Source: an uncultured Chloroflexota bacterium (lineage in GTDB: Bacteria; Chloroflexota; Chloroflexia; Chloroflexales; Roseiflexaceae). From it: a DNA stretch of 6,813 bases. Below are positions 1 to 5,442 of the stretch, piece by piece (position 1 is the stretch's first letter; the number at the start of each line of letters is the position of its first letter). The notes beneath the pieces were generated by a model. It had not been told where the DNA came from. It worked only from the letters and a program-made list of their open reading frames with translations, and made no database searches. The stretch lies in NCBI GenBank assembly GCA_903871975.1, contig CAIQIY010000095.1, forward strand, positions 1 through 6,813. Reading direction: 5' to 3'. The position numbers and the translations under genes were made by a program.

Positions 1-313
1 CGAGCGCGTGCTCGAGATCGCCGGCATCGGCTTCCGCGCATCGCGCGAGGGCAAGAATGTCGTCTTGCAGGTTGGTTTTTCGCACCCGATCCGCGTCGTG
101 CCGCCCGACGGCATCGCATTCGAAGTGCGCGATCGCCGCAGTGCCAACGAGCCGCAGCAGCTGGTCATCCGTGGGATCGACAAGCAGCTCGTCGGCGAGG
201 AAGCCGCCAAATTGCGGGCGCTGCGACCGCCAGAGCCATACAAGGGGTATGGCATCAAGTATCAGGGCGAACGTGTCCGCCGCAAGGCTGGCAAGACCGG
301 CAAGACCAAGTAA
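1..313 (+). CDS. rplF: 50S ribosomal protein L6, 3' part (5' end outside the window)
   Basis: L6 binds 23S rRNA near the factor-binding (sarcin-ricin) region of the large subunit. The reading frame is open from base 2, so the visible part is 103 residues ending at TAA 311-313. The family is usually about 180 residues, so roughly the first 75 are upstream of the window. What remains is the second of the two repeated L6 domains. It shows the family pattern LEIAGIGFRA near the start, then GFSHP, GIDKQLVGEEAAKLRALR, and the signature PEPYKGYGIKY before a basic tail. A GTG at base 8 is an internal Val codon of the L6 domain, not a start. rplR follows 15 nt after the stop position, as in the standard spc operon. 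Identification is very secure. Confidence 0.97.
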   Translation, partial: ERVLEIAGIGFRASREGKNVVLQVGFSHPIRVVPPDGIAFEVRDRRSANEPQQLVIRGIDKQLVGEEAAKLRALRPPEPYKGYGIKYQGERVRRKAGKTGKTK

Positions 314-328
314 GGCGTGAGGGGTGCC

Positions 329-694
329 ATGGCAAAGCGAACACCGCGTGAATTGCGCATCCGCCGCCACCGGCGTGTACGGCGCCGGGTCATCGGCGGC
401 TCCGGCCGGCCGCGGCTGAGTGTCTTCCGCAGCAGCGCGCATATCTATGCCCAGGTCATCGACGATGTCCTCGGCCGGACGCTGGTGGCGGCTTCGAGTA
501 TCGACAATAGCCTGGCGGCAGGCCTGGCTGGCAAGACGAAGACCGAGAAGGCCCAGGCCGTAGGGGCCGCGATTGCGGATCGGGCGCGTGCCGCCGGCAT
601 TGAGCAGGTTGTCTTCGACCGCGGCGGCTTTCGCTACCACGGTCGCGTCCGGGCGCTCGCTGATGCAGCGCGTGAGGGTGGGCTGAGCTTCTGA
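329..694 (+). CDS. rplR: 50S ribosomal protein L18
   Basis: L18 binds 5S rRNA, together with L5, in the central protuberance of the large subunit. The product is 121 residues, normal for the family. The first 30 residues are strongly basic, followed by PRLSVFRSSAHIYAQ (from residue 28), the start of the conserved fold. Near the C terminus, FDRGGFRYHGRV (96-107) is the usual family signature. I chose ATG 329 over the in-frame GTG 317: the protein then begins MAKRTPRE, and the GAGGGG at 319-324 lies 4 nt upstream as a ribosome binding site, whereas GTG 317 has only 3 nt after the rplF stop and no binding site. It sits between rplF and rpsE with short gaps, in canonical order. Confidence 0.97.
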   Translation: MAKRTPRELRIRRHRRVRRRVIGGSGRPRLSVFRSSAHIYAQVIDDVLGRTLVAASSIDNSLAAGLAGKTKTEKAQAVGAAIADRARAAGIEQVVFDRGGFRYHGRVRALADAAREGGLSF

Positions 695-696
695 TT

Positions 697-703
697 GGAG
701 GAG
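697..703 (+). promoter_or_regulatory. Ribosome binding site of rpsE
   Basis: GGAGGAG lies just before GTG 703 and ATG 706, which are adjacent in-frame codons. GGAGG (697-701) is 4 nt from ATG 706 but only 1 nt from GTG 703, so it favours ATG 706 as the start. It begins 3 nt after the rplR stop codon. Confidence 0.75.
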
Positions 704-705
704 TG

Positions 706-1254
706 ATGGCGCGAACATTCATCAACGCCAGTGAGCTCGAGCTCGAAGAGCGCGTTGTGCAGATCAATCGTGTCTCGAAAGTGGTCAAGGGCGGGCGCCG
801 CTTCAGCTTCAGCACTGTCGTCGTCGTTGGCGATGGCAAGGGGCATGTGGGCGTCGGCATGGGCAAGGCGACCGAGGTCCCCGAGGCGATTCGCAAGGGC
901 GCCGAAGCTGCACGCAAGAATCTGATTGCGGTTCCGCTTGTCGGTACGACGATCGCCCATGATGTCCAGACGAGCTACGCGTCATCGAAGGTGCGCTTGC
1001 TGCCGGCAGCCCCCGGGACCGGCGTCATCGCCGGCCGCGGTGTGCGGCCGGTCGTCGAGGCGGCTGGTATTCGTGACCTGCTGTCGAAGCGCTATGGCAG
1101 CAACAATCCGATCAATGTGGTGAAGGCGACGTTTCTCGCACTGAGTGCGCTGACGTCGCTGGCAGCGCAGGCCCGCAGCCGTGGCATGACGCCCCACGAG
1201 CTCAATCAGCGGCGGATGCGACGTGAGCCGGCTGCCCAGGAGGCGCAGTCATGA
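706..1254 (+). CDS. rpsE: 30S ribosomal protein S5
   Basis: S5 lies on the solvent side of the small subunit near the mRNA entry path and contributes to decoding accuracy. The product is 182 residues. The N-terminal double-stranded-RNA-binding-like domain spans about residues 10-75, with ELEERVVQINRVSKVVKGG and then FSFSTVVVVGDGKGHVGVG. The loop VVKGGRRFSF (26-35) is the region where spectinomycin-resistance changes are known in the family; it looks wild-type here. The C-terminal domain has GTGVIAGRGVRPVVEAAG (from 104) and YGSNNPINVVKAT (130-142). The last 15 or so residues are a hydrophilic tail. The start at ATG 706 rather than GTG 703 follows from binding-site spacing. Its TGA stop overlaps the rpmD start in an ATGA junction. 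Confidence 0.97.
   Translation: MARTFINASELELEERVVQINRVSKVVKGGRRFSFSTVVVVGDGKGHVGVGMGKATEVPEAIRKGAEAARKNLIAVPLVGTTIAHDVQTSYASSKVRLLPAAPGTGVIAGRGVRPVVEAAGIRDLLSKRYGSNNPINVVKATFLALSALTSLAAQARSRGMTPHELNQRRMRREPAAQEAQS
1238..1243 (+). promoter_or_regulatory. Ribosome binding site of rpmD, inside rpsE
   Basis: A perfect AGGAGG lies within the last codons of rpsE, 7 nt before ATG 1251. With the ATGA overlap it indicates translational coupling of rpsE and rpmD. Confidence 0.85.
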
Positions 1255-1517
1255 CGAAATTGCTCGTCACGTACACCAAGAGCACGATTGGGTATAGCAA
1301 GACCCAGAAGGCCACTGTCCGAGCGCTCGGATTGCGCAAGCTGCACAGTCAGGTGCTCCACGATGATACGCCAGCCGTGCGTGGCATGGTCTTCCATGTA
1401 CGACACCTGGTGTCGGTCACCGAGGTAGATGATGATGCGGTGTTGCCGCGTCGTGTGCCGGGCGTGCGACCGCGCGTGATCAACGCCGCCCAGGAGGGAA
1501 CCGATGAAACTGCATGA
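1251..1517 (+). CDS. rpmD: 50S ribosomal protein L30 with C-terminal extension
   Basis: L30 is a small 23S rRNA-binding protein of the large subunit. Bacterial L30 is usually about 60 residues; this product is 88. Residues 1-60 are the complete family fold: KLLVTYTKSTIGYSKTQKATV, then ALGLRKLHSQV, DDTPAVRGMVFHVRHLVSVTEV. Residues 61-88 are extra and look unstructured, rich in Val, Arg, Pro and acidic residues. The extension uses the space that would normally be intergenic: it reads through the rplO ribosome binding site and overlaps the first 14 nt of rplO. The start overlaps the rpsE stop (ATGA). The frame is open throughout, with no sign of a frameshift in the core. Identity is secure; whether the tail has a role is unknown. 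Confidence 0.93.
   Translation: MTKLLVTYTKSTIGYSKTQKATVRALGLRKLHSQVLHDDTPAVRGMVFHVRHLVSVTEVDDDAVLPRRVPGVRPRVINAAQEGTDETA
1492..1498 (+). promoter_or_regulatory. Ribosome binding site of rplO, inside rpmD
   Basis: AGGAGGG lies 5 nt before ATG 1504 and within the codons for the L30 tail. Ribosomes finishing rpmD at 1517 pass over it, so rplO is probably translated by reinitiation or in coupling with rpmD. Confidence 0.85.
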
Positions 1518-2019
1518 TCTGAAGCCGGCCCCTGGCGCGCATCGCGCACGCAAGCGCGTCGCCCGTGGGCCCGGTTCGGGTACGGGCAAGACGGGTGGCA
1601 AGGGTATGATGGGCCAGAAGGCCCGATCAGGCCCCAATCCGTATCGTACGTTCGAAGGTGGCCAGAACCGTATGGTTCGGCGTATGCCATATCTGCGCGG
1701 TTTCAAGAATCGCTGGCGCGTCGAGTATCAGGTCATCAACGTCGCCCAGCTCAACGAGCTTCCCGATGGCGAGGTCGTCACGATCGAACGACTGGTCGCC
1801 TCGGGCGAGATCAGCACGGCACAACCACTCAAGATCCTCGGCGAAGGTGAGCTCACCCGCCGCCTCACGGTGCATGCGCACAAGTTTAGTGCGAGCGCAC
1901 GCACCAAGATCGAAGCAGTGGGCGGCACACTGGTCGAGGTGCCGTGGGACGTTGCGCGGCGGAGCCGCAGCCGTGGCCCGAACCAGGCGATGCGCCCACG
2001 CGCGTCGGCTGACGCCTGA
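1504..2019 (+). CDS. rplO: 50S ribosomal protein L15
   Basis: L15 is a late-assembly protein of the large subunit with a long basic N-terminal arm that threads through 23S rRNA. The product is 171 residues against about 145-150 in many bacteria. The arm starts MKLHDLKPAPGAHRARKR and continues with the Gly/Lys-rich stretch GSGTGKTGGKG. RTFEGGQNRMVRRMP and LRGFKN follow at about 55-75. The globular C-terminal domain shows ILGEGELTRRLTVHAHKFS and KIEAVGG. After VEVPWDV there is an extra Arg-rich tail of about 25 residues. In the arm, the sequence reads GMMGQKARSG, where many bacteria have a basic residue in place of the second Met. Start ATG 1504 is supported by its binding site and by the conserved MKLHDL opening. 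secY follows after 14 nt. Confidence 0.97.
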   Translation: MKLHDLKPAPGAHRARKRVARGPGSGTGKTGGKGMMGQKARSGPNPYRTFEGGQNRMVRRMPYLRGFKNRWRVEYQVINVAQLNELPDGEVVTIERLVASGEISTAQPLKILGEGELTRRLTVHAHKFSASARTKIEAVGGTLVEVPWDVARRSRSRGPNQAMRPRASADA

Positions 2020-2033
2020 GGGGAGTGACGCCC

Positions 2034-3401
2034 ATGCTTCAGTCGGTTCTGAGTGCATTGCAGCTGCCGGATCTTCGTCGGCGGATCATGTTCACACTGG
2101 GGATGCTGCTGCTCTTTCGCCTGATTGCGCACATTCCGGTGCCGAACATCGACCCTGCAGCGCTCGCGCAGCTGCGCGAAGCGCTCCAGACAAATCAGCT
2201 CGCCCAGCTGCTGAATATCGTCGCCGGCGGTGCGCTGCAAAACCTGTCAGTAGCTGCGATGGGAGTGTATCCATACATCACAGCGCAGATTATCATGCAG
2301 CTGCTGCAGCCAATCATCCCGGCGCTCGATGAAATGCGCAAAGAGGGTGATCAGGGCCGGATGAAGTTCAATCGGATCGTCTTCTACGCCACAGTGCCAA
2401 TGGCGTTCCTCCAGGCCTATGGGCAGACCCTGACGCTGGAACGTAGCCTGGGTGCTGGTGCGAGTCTGTTTCTGACACCATTCGATATCGTCAACAATTT
2501 CCTGCCGACATTCACGATACTCATTGTGTTGGTCGCTGGTTCGATGGTATTGGTGTGGATGGGTGAACAGATTCAGACGTATGGCATCGGCAACGGCGTG
2601 TCGGTCATCATCTTTGCTGGAATCGTCTCAGGGCTGCCGTCGCTGATCATTCAGGCGTTCGAGAGTATCTCGCTCGGCGGATTTGAGACAGTCCTTGGCG
2701 TTCTGCTGTTCCTGGTCATCGGGTTGGGAACGCTGCTCGGCATTGTCATGATGCACGAGGGTCAACGTCGTATTCCAGTGCAGTATGCCAAGCGCATGCG
2801 CGGCAACCGGGTATACGGCGGTCAAAGCAGCCACATTCCGCTGAAGGTCAACATGGCCGGGATGATCCCGCTGATCTTTGCCCAGAGCATCATCATCTTC
2901 CCGGGCACGATCGCATCGTATGCATGTCCAACCCAAGTGGCGTCGGCCGGTGCCGGCTGGCTCGAGCAGATCGCATGTTTCGTCTACGCGACGTTCAGTC
3001 CGTCGGTGCAAGGCAATGTCCAGACGATCGGCGGGTTGATCTATGCCGTGCTGCTGTTCGTACTGGTCTACTTCTTCACCTACTTCTATACCAAGGTCAT
3101 CTTTGACCAGCAGAACATCCCGGACTCGCTGCAGAAGAACGGTGGTTTTGTTCCTGGGTTCCGACCTGGGAAGCAGACCGAATCCTATCTCAATGCAGTC
3201 GTCAGCCGAATCACGCGTGTCGGTGCATTGTTCCTCGGCGGGATCGCCGTTCTACCGTTCATCACCCAGGTCATCACCGGGTTTCCGATCGGCCTCGGCG
3301 CCACCGCGCTGCTGATCGTGGTAGGAGTCGCCGTCGATACGTTGCGCCAGATCGAAGCTCAGTTGGTGATGCGAAACTACGAGGGGTTCATCAAGCAGTG
3401 A
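2034..3401 (+). CDS. secY: Preprotein translocase channel subunit SecY
   Basis: SecY forms the ten-helix protein-conducting channel in the cytoplasmic membrane, with SecE and SecG, driven by SecA or by the ribosome. The product is 455 residues, slightly above the usual 430-440. The first helix lies at about 18-38. After the plug region comes MGVYPYITAQIIMQLL, the family signature, then EMRKEGDQGRMKFNR. Cytoplasmic loop C5 begins at about 242 with EGQRRIPVQYAKRMRG, and loop C6 (about 358-390) has NIPDSLQKNGGFVPGFRPG; these are the SecA and ribosome contact loops. The C terminus has DTLRQIEAQLVMRNYEGF. I chose ATG 2034 over in-frame GTG 2025 because the GGGGAG at 2020-2025 is well spaced only for the ATG. 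The only two cysteines are 298 and 315, in the exported loop between helices 7 and 8. Confidence 0.98.
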   Translation: MLQSVLSALQLPDLRRRIMFTLGMLLLFRLIAHIPVPNIDPAALAQLREALQTNQLAQLLNIVAGGALQNLSVAAMGVYPYITAQIIMQLLQPIIPALDEMRKEGDQGRMKFNRIVFYATVPMAFLQAYGQTLTLERSLGAGASLFLTPFDIVNNFLPTFTILIVLVAGSMVLVWMGEQIQTYGIGNGVSVIIFAGIVSGLPSLIIQAFESISLGGFETVLGVLLFLVIGLGTLLGIVMMHEGQRRIPVQYAKRMRGNRVYGGQSSHIPLKVNMAGMIPLIFAQSIIIFPGTIASYACPTQVASAGAGWLEQIACFVYATFSPSVQGNVQTIGGLIYAVLLFVLVYFFTYFYTKVIFDQQNIPDSLQKNGGFVPGFRPGKQTESYLNAVVSRITRVGALFLGGIAVLPFITQVITGFPIGLGATALLIVVGVAVDTLRQIEAQLVMRNYEGFIKQ

Positions 3402-3453
3402 ACGGTGGCCTCTTCGGGCCAGATGCTCAATGGAGAGCAGAGCGAGTGGCACT

Positions 3454-4116
3454 ATGGATATCATCCTGCTCGGTGCGCCGGGCGCCGGGAAAGGAACGCA
3501 GGCCAAGGTTCTCGAAGAACACACCGGGCTGGTCCATGTCGCGAGCGGCGATCTCTTTCGCGCCGCATTGCGCCAGGGTACCGAGCTCGGCATGTTGGCC
3601 AAGTCGTACATGGACCGTGGTGCGCTGGTTCCCGATGAGGTGGTCATCAGGATGATCATCGAGCGGATCAGTCGGCCGGATTGTTCCAGCGGCGTGCTGT
3701 TCGACGGCTTTCCGCGCACGAGCGACCAAGCGCGTGCGCTCGAGCACGAACTGGCGGCCTACGGACGACGCATCGATGTCGTGATCTATCTCAAAGTGCC
3801 CGATGCCGTCTTGCTGCGCCGTATCGCCGGCCGGCAGACTTGCAAAACCTGTGGTTCGACGTATAATATGTACTATTTTCCGTCGAAGCGCCTCGACGTC
3901 TGTGATGAGTGTGGTGGTAGGCTCTACCAGCGGAGCGATGATACGATGGAGACCGCGCGCCACCGGCTCGAGGTGTACTTCGCGCAAACCATGCCGTTGA
4001 TCGCCTATTTCCGTGAGCAGGGATCGCTGCTGGAAATTGACGGCCAGCAGGAGATTTCGCTGGTGACGGACACGATGATCAGAGGATTGTCCGGTGTCGC
4101 GACGCGGCACCGATAA
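3454..4116 (+). CDS. adk: Adenylate kinase, zinc-LID type
   Basis: This cytoplasmic enzyme catalyses ATP + AMP = 2 ADP and maintains the adenylate balance. The product is 220 residues, typical of the long form. The P-loop GAPGAGKGTQ occupies residues 7-16. ASGDLFR (30-36) carries the AMP-binding Arg36, and DGFPRT (84-89) carries Arg88. The LID domain has four cysteines, C130-x2-C133-x16-C150-x2-C153, the structural zinc site seen in Gram-positive and other deep-branching bacterial enzymes. ETARHRLEVY and the C-terminal helix follow. I chose ATG 3454, which gives the family start MDIILLGAPG; an in-frame ATG at 3430 would add eight residues unlike the family. The binding site in front of 3454 is weak. 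It follows secY after 52 nt, and infA comes 14 nt later. Confidence 0.97.
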   Translation: MDIILLGAPGAGKGTQAKVLEEHTGLVHVASGDLFRAALRQGTELGMLAKSYMDRGALVPDEVVIRMIIERISRPDCSSGVLFDGFPRTSDQARALEHELAAYGRRIDVVIYLKVPDAVLLRRIAGRQTCKTCGSTYNMYYFPSKRLDVCDECGGRLYQRSDDTMETARHRLEVYFAQTMPLIAYFREQGSLLEIDGQQEISLVTDTMIRGLSGVATRHR

Positions 4117-4121
4117 TACCC

Positions 4122-4128
4122 AGGAGGG
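4122..4128 (+). promoter_or_regulatory. Ribosome binding site of infA
   Basis: AGGAGGG lies 2 nt before ATG 4131. The core is perfect but the spacing is shorter than usual. No other in-frame start codon with better spacing precedes the conserved IF1 opening, so the start stands. Confidence 0.7.
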
Positions 4129-4130
4129 AT

Positions 4131-4352
4131 ATGTCGAAGCGCAAAGACGTCATTGAGATGGAGGGGACGATCACGGAGCCGCTGCCGAACACGATGTTTC
4201 GTGTGCAACTCGAGAACGGTCATGAGGTGCTGGCACACATCTCCGGGCGTATGCGGATGAACAACATCCGCATCCTTAAGGGCGACCGGGTGCTGGTCGA
4301 GCTCTCACCCTATGATCTGACGCGTGGCCGGATCACGTACCGCTACAAGTGA
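4131..4352 (+). CDS. infA: Translation initiation factor IF1
   Basis: IF1 binds the A site of the 30S subunit and works with IF2 and IF3 in start-site selection. The product is 73 residues, full length for the family. It is a single OB fold (S1-like). The sequence has KDVIEMEGTITEPLPNTMFR (6-25), then ENGHEVLAHISGRMRMNNIR, and the terminal block GDRVLVELSPYDLTRGRITY, all diagnostic. It follows adk directly, with no map gene between them. A 107-nt gap, unusually long for this cluster, separates it from rpmJ. Confidence 0.98.
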   Translation: MSKRKDVIEMEGTITEPLPNTMFRVQLENGHEVLAHISGRMRMNNIRILKGDRVLVELSPYDLTRGRITYRYK

Positions 4353-4459
4353 CGTCGCTCGTCGACATGGGCACGCCACTGTCAGCGTACGTTCCGCGAG
4401 TGGCGTATGGTCGTGAATGAGATGCGTTGGAATCATCACACGTACGACGGGAGGAACTC
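4353..4459 (+). other. Longest intergenic gap (infA-rpmJ) with an 8-bp stem-loop
   Basis: The gap contains ACGCCACT (4373-4380) and its exact reverse complement AGTGGCGT (4399-4406), giving an 8-bp stem around an 18-nt loop. The loop includes the palindrome CGTACG (4386-4391), which recurs at 4441-4446. No run of T follows the stem, so it is not a typical intrinsic terminator. The rpmJ binding site GGAGG (4450-4454) ends the region. A role as an intercistronic control or processing site between the spc and alpha parts is inference. Confidence 0.5.
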
Positions 4460-4576
4460 ATGAAAGTCCAGGCGTCGGTCAAGCCACGCTGCGAATATTG
4501 CCGAGTGATCCGACGAAAGGGCGTCATTCGGGTGATCTGCAGCCGTCAGCCAGAGCACAAGCAGCGGCAGGGATAG
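4460..4576 (+). CDS. rpmJ: 50S ribosomal protein L36, zinc-binding form
   Basis: L36 is the smallest large-subunit protein and joins 23S rRNA elements below the L7/L12 stalk base. The product is 38 residues, the usual length. It starts MKVQASVKPRCEYCRVIRRK and ends PEHKQRQG. The zinc ligands are all present: C11, C14, C27 and H33, so this is the zinc-containing (C+) paralogue. GGGAGG (4449-4454) precedes ATG 4460 with 5 nt spacing, and the stop is TAG 4574-4576. It sits between infA and rpsM (12 nt downstream), its canonical position. Confidence 0.97.
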   Translation: MKVQASVKPRCEYCRVIRRKGVIRVICSRQPEHKQRQG

Positions 4577-4588
4577 GAGAGCTACACC

Positions 4589-4969
4589 ATGGCACGTATC
4601 GCCGGGGTCGACATCCCGCGTGGCAAGAAGGTTGAGATCGCGATCACGTACATCTATGGCATCGGCCGCTCGAACGGCATGAACATCATCGAGCGTGCAC
4701 GTGTCGATCCTGCAAAGCGTGTGCGCGACCTGACCGAGGATGAAGTTGGGCGTATTCGCGAGATCATCGAGCGCGAATATCGCGTCGAGGGCGATCTCCG
4801 CCGCGAGATTCAGATGAACATCAAGCGTTTGATGGACCTCGGTGGTTATCGTGGGCTGCGACACCGCAAAGGCATGCCGGTCCGTGGTCAGCGCACGCGC
4901 ACGAATTCGCGAACGCGTCGCGGGCGTCGCAGCCAGGCGATCGGCATCAAGAAGAAGGTCAAGAAGTAA
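4589..4969 (+). CDS. rpsM: 30S ribosomal protein S13
   Basis: S13 is in the head of the small subunit, where it forms bridges to the large subunit and its C-terminal tail contacts P-site tRNA. The product is 126 residues, in the normal range. It opens with the family motif ARIAGVDIPRGKKVEIAITY, followed by a helix-hairpin-helix-like segment (YGIGRSNG). The C-terminal part has YRGLRHRKGMPVRGQRTRTN and ends in a strongly basic tail rich in Arg and Lys. AGGAG (4575-4579) lies 9 nt before the ATG and overlaps the rpmJ stop. In E. coli the rpsM leader is the target of S4 repression of the alpha operon; here the space before rpsM is only 12 nt and shows no such structure. Confidence 0.98.
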   Translation: MARIAGVDIPRGKKVEIAITYIYGIGRSNGMNIIERARVDPAKRVRDLTEDEVGRIREIIEREYRVEGDLRREIQMNIKRLMDLGGYRGLRHRKGMPVRGQRTRTNSRTRRGRRSQAIGIKKKVKK

Positions 4970-4977
4970 TCATGATC

Positions 4978-4991
4978 GCGACGCGAGTCGC
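4978..4991 (+). other. Small GNRA-type stem-loop in the rpsM-rpsK gap
   Basis: GCGAC (4978-4982) pairs with GTCGC (4987-4991) across the four bases GCGA, which match the stable GNRA tetraloop rule. It lies 4 nt upstream of the rpsK binding site AGGAG (4996-5000). The stem is short (5 bp), so chance is possible in GC-rich DNA. Confidence 0.35.
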
Positions 4992-5005
4992 TGGTAGGAG
5001 AACGT

Positions 5006-5425
5006 ATGGCAAAGCAACCAGCCAAGGGTGCCGCAGCGGCGGGCAAGCGTCAGCGTGGCAAGCGTCGTGAGCGCAAGAATGTGCCGCGTGGCCAGGCGCA
5101 TGTCCAGAGCACCTTCAACAACACGATCGTGACGATCACCGATCCATCCGGCAATGTCGTGTGCTGGTCGAGTGCCGGGCAGAACGGCTTCAAGGGTTCG
5201 CGCAAGAGCACGCCGTATGCCGCGCAGATTGCCTCCGAGATCGCTGCGCGCAAGGCACTTGAGAACGGCATGCGTACCATCGATGTCTTCGTCAAGGGCC
5301 CCGGATCGGGTCGTGAGGCTGCAGTTCGTTCACTTCAATCGGCCGGATTGCAGGTGACCTCGATCACCGACGTGACGCCGATTCCGCACAATGGTTGTCG
5401 TCCGCCGAAGCGTCGGCGCGTGTAA
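5006..5425 (+). CDS. rpsK: 30S ribosomal protein S11
   Basis: S11 forms part of the small-subunit platform, near the E site and the path of mRNA. The product is 139 residues, about 10 more than the common 129; the extra residues are a Lys/Arg/Ala-rich N-terminal extension. The core starts GQAHVQSTFNNTIVTITDPS (29-48), followed by WSSAGQNGFKGSRKSTPYAA, then VFVKGPGSGREAAVRSL, and the terminal signature DVTPIPHNGCRPPKRRRV. AGGAG (4996-5000) is 5 nt before ATG 5006. It lies between rpsM and rpsD in the normal alpha operon order; the rpsD start is 17 nt downstream. Confidence 0.98.
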   Translation: MAKQPAKGAAAAGKRQRGKRRERKNVPRGQAHVQSTFNNTIVTITDPSGNVVCWSSAGQNGFKGSRKSTPYAAQIASEIAARKALENGMRTIDVFVKGPGSGREAAVRSLQSAGLQVTSITDVTPIPHNGCRPPKRRRV

Positions 5426-5442
5426 CGGGGAGATGCTGCTCG

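Noticed and set aside
2025..2033. GTG 2025 as the secY start
   Set aside because: It overlaps the purine-rich binding site itself; ATG 2034 has proper spacing to GGGGAG.
1658..2332. A 224-codon plus-strand open frame across the rplO-secY junction
   Set aside because: It is out of frame with both real genes, rich in Ser, Ala and Arg as shadows are, and has no binding site.
3406..3421. TGGCC/GGCCA pairing around TCTTCG in the secY-adk gap
   Set aside because: The stem is only 5 bp with no T run after it; weak and expected by chance at this GC content.
3430..3453. ATG 3430 as the adk start
   Set aside because: It adds eight residues not seen in the family, where the P-loop begins a few residues from the N terminus, and has no better binding site.
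3427..4110. A 227-codon minus-strand open frame antisense to adk
   Set aside because: It mirrors adk almost exactly, has no family resemblance, and its neighbours all read on the plus strand.
4367..4420. A 17-codon mini-ORF (ATG 4367 to TGA 4418-4420) in the infA-rpmJ gap, overlapping the stem-loop
   Set aside because: No ribosome binding site precedes it and nothing in the peptide suggests a leader; an ATG start is likely by chance in 107 nt.
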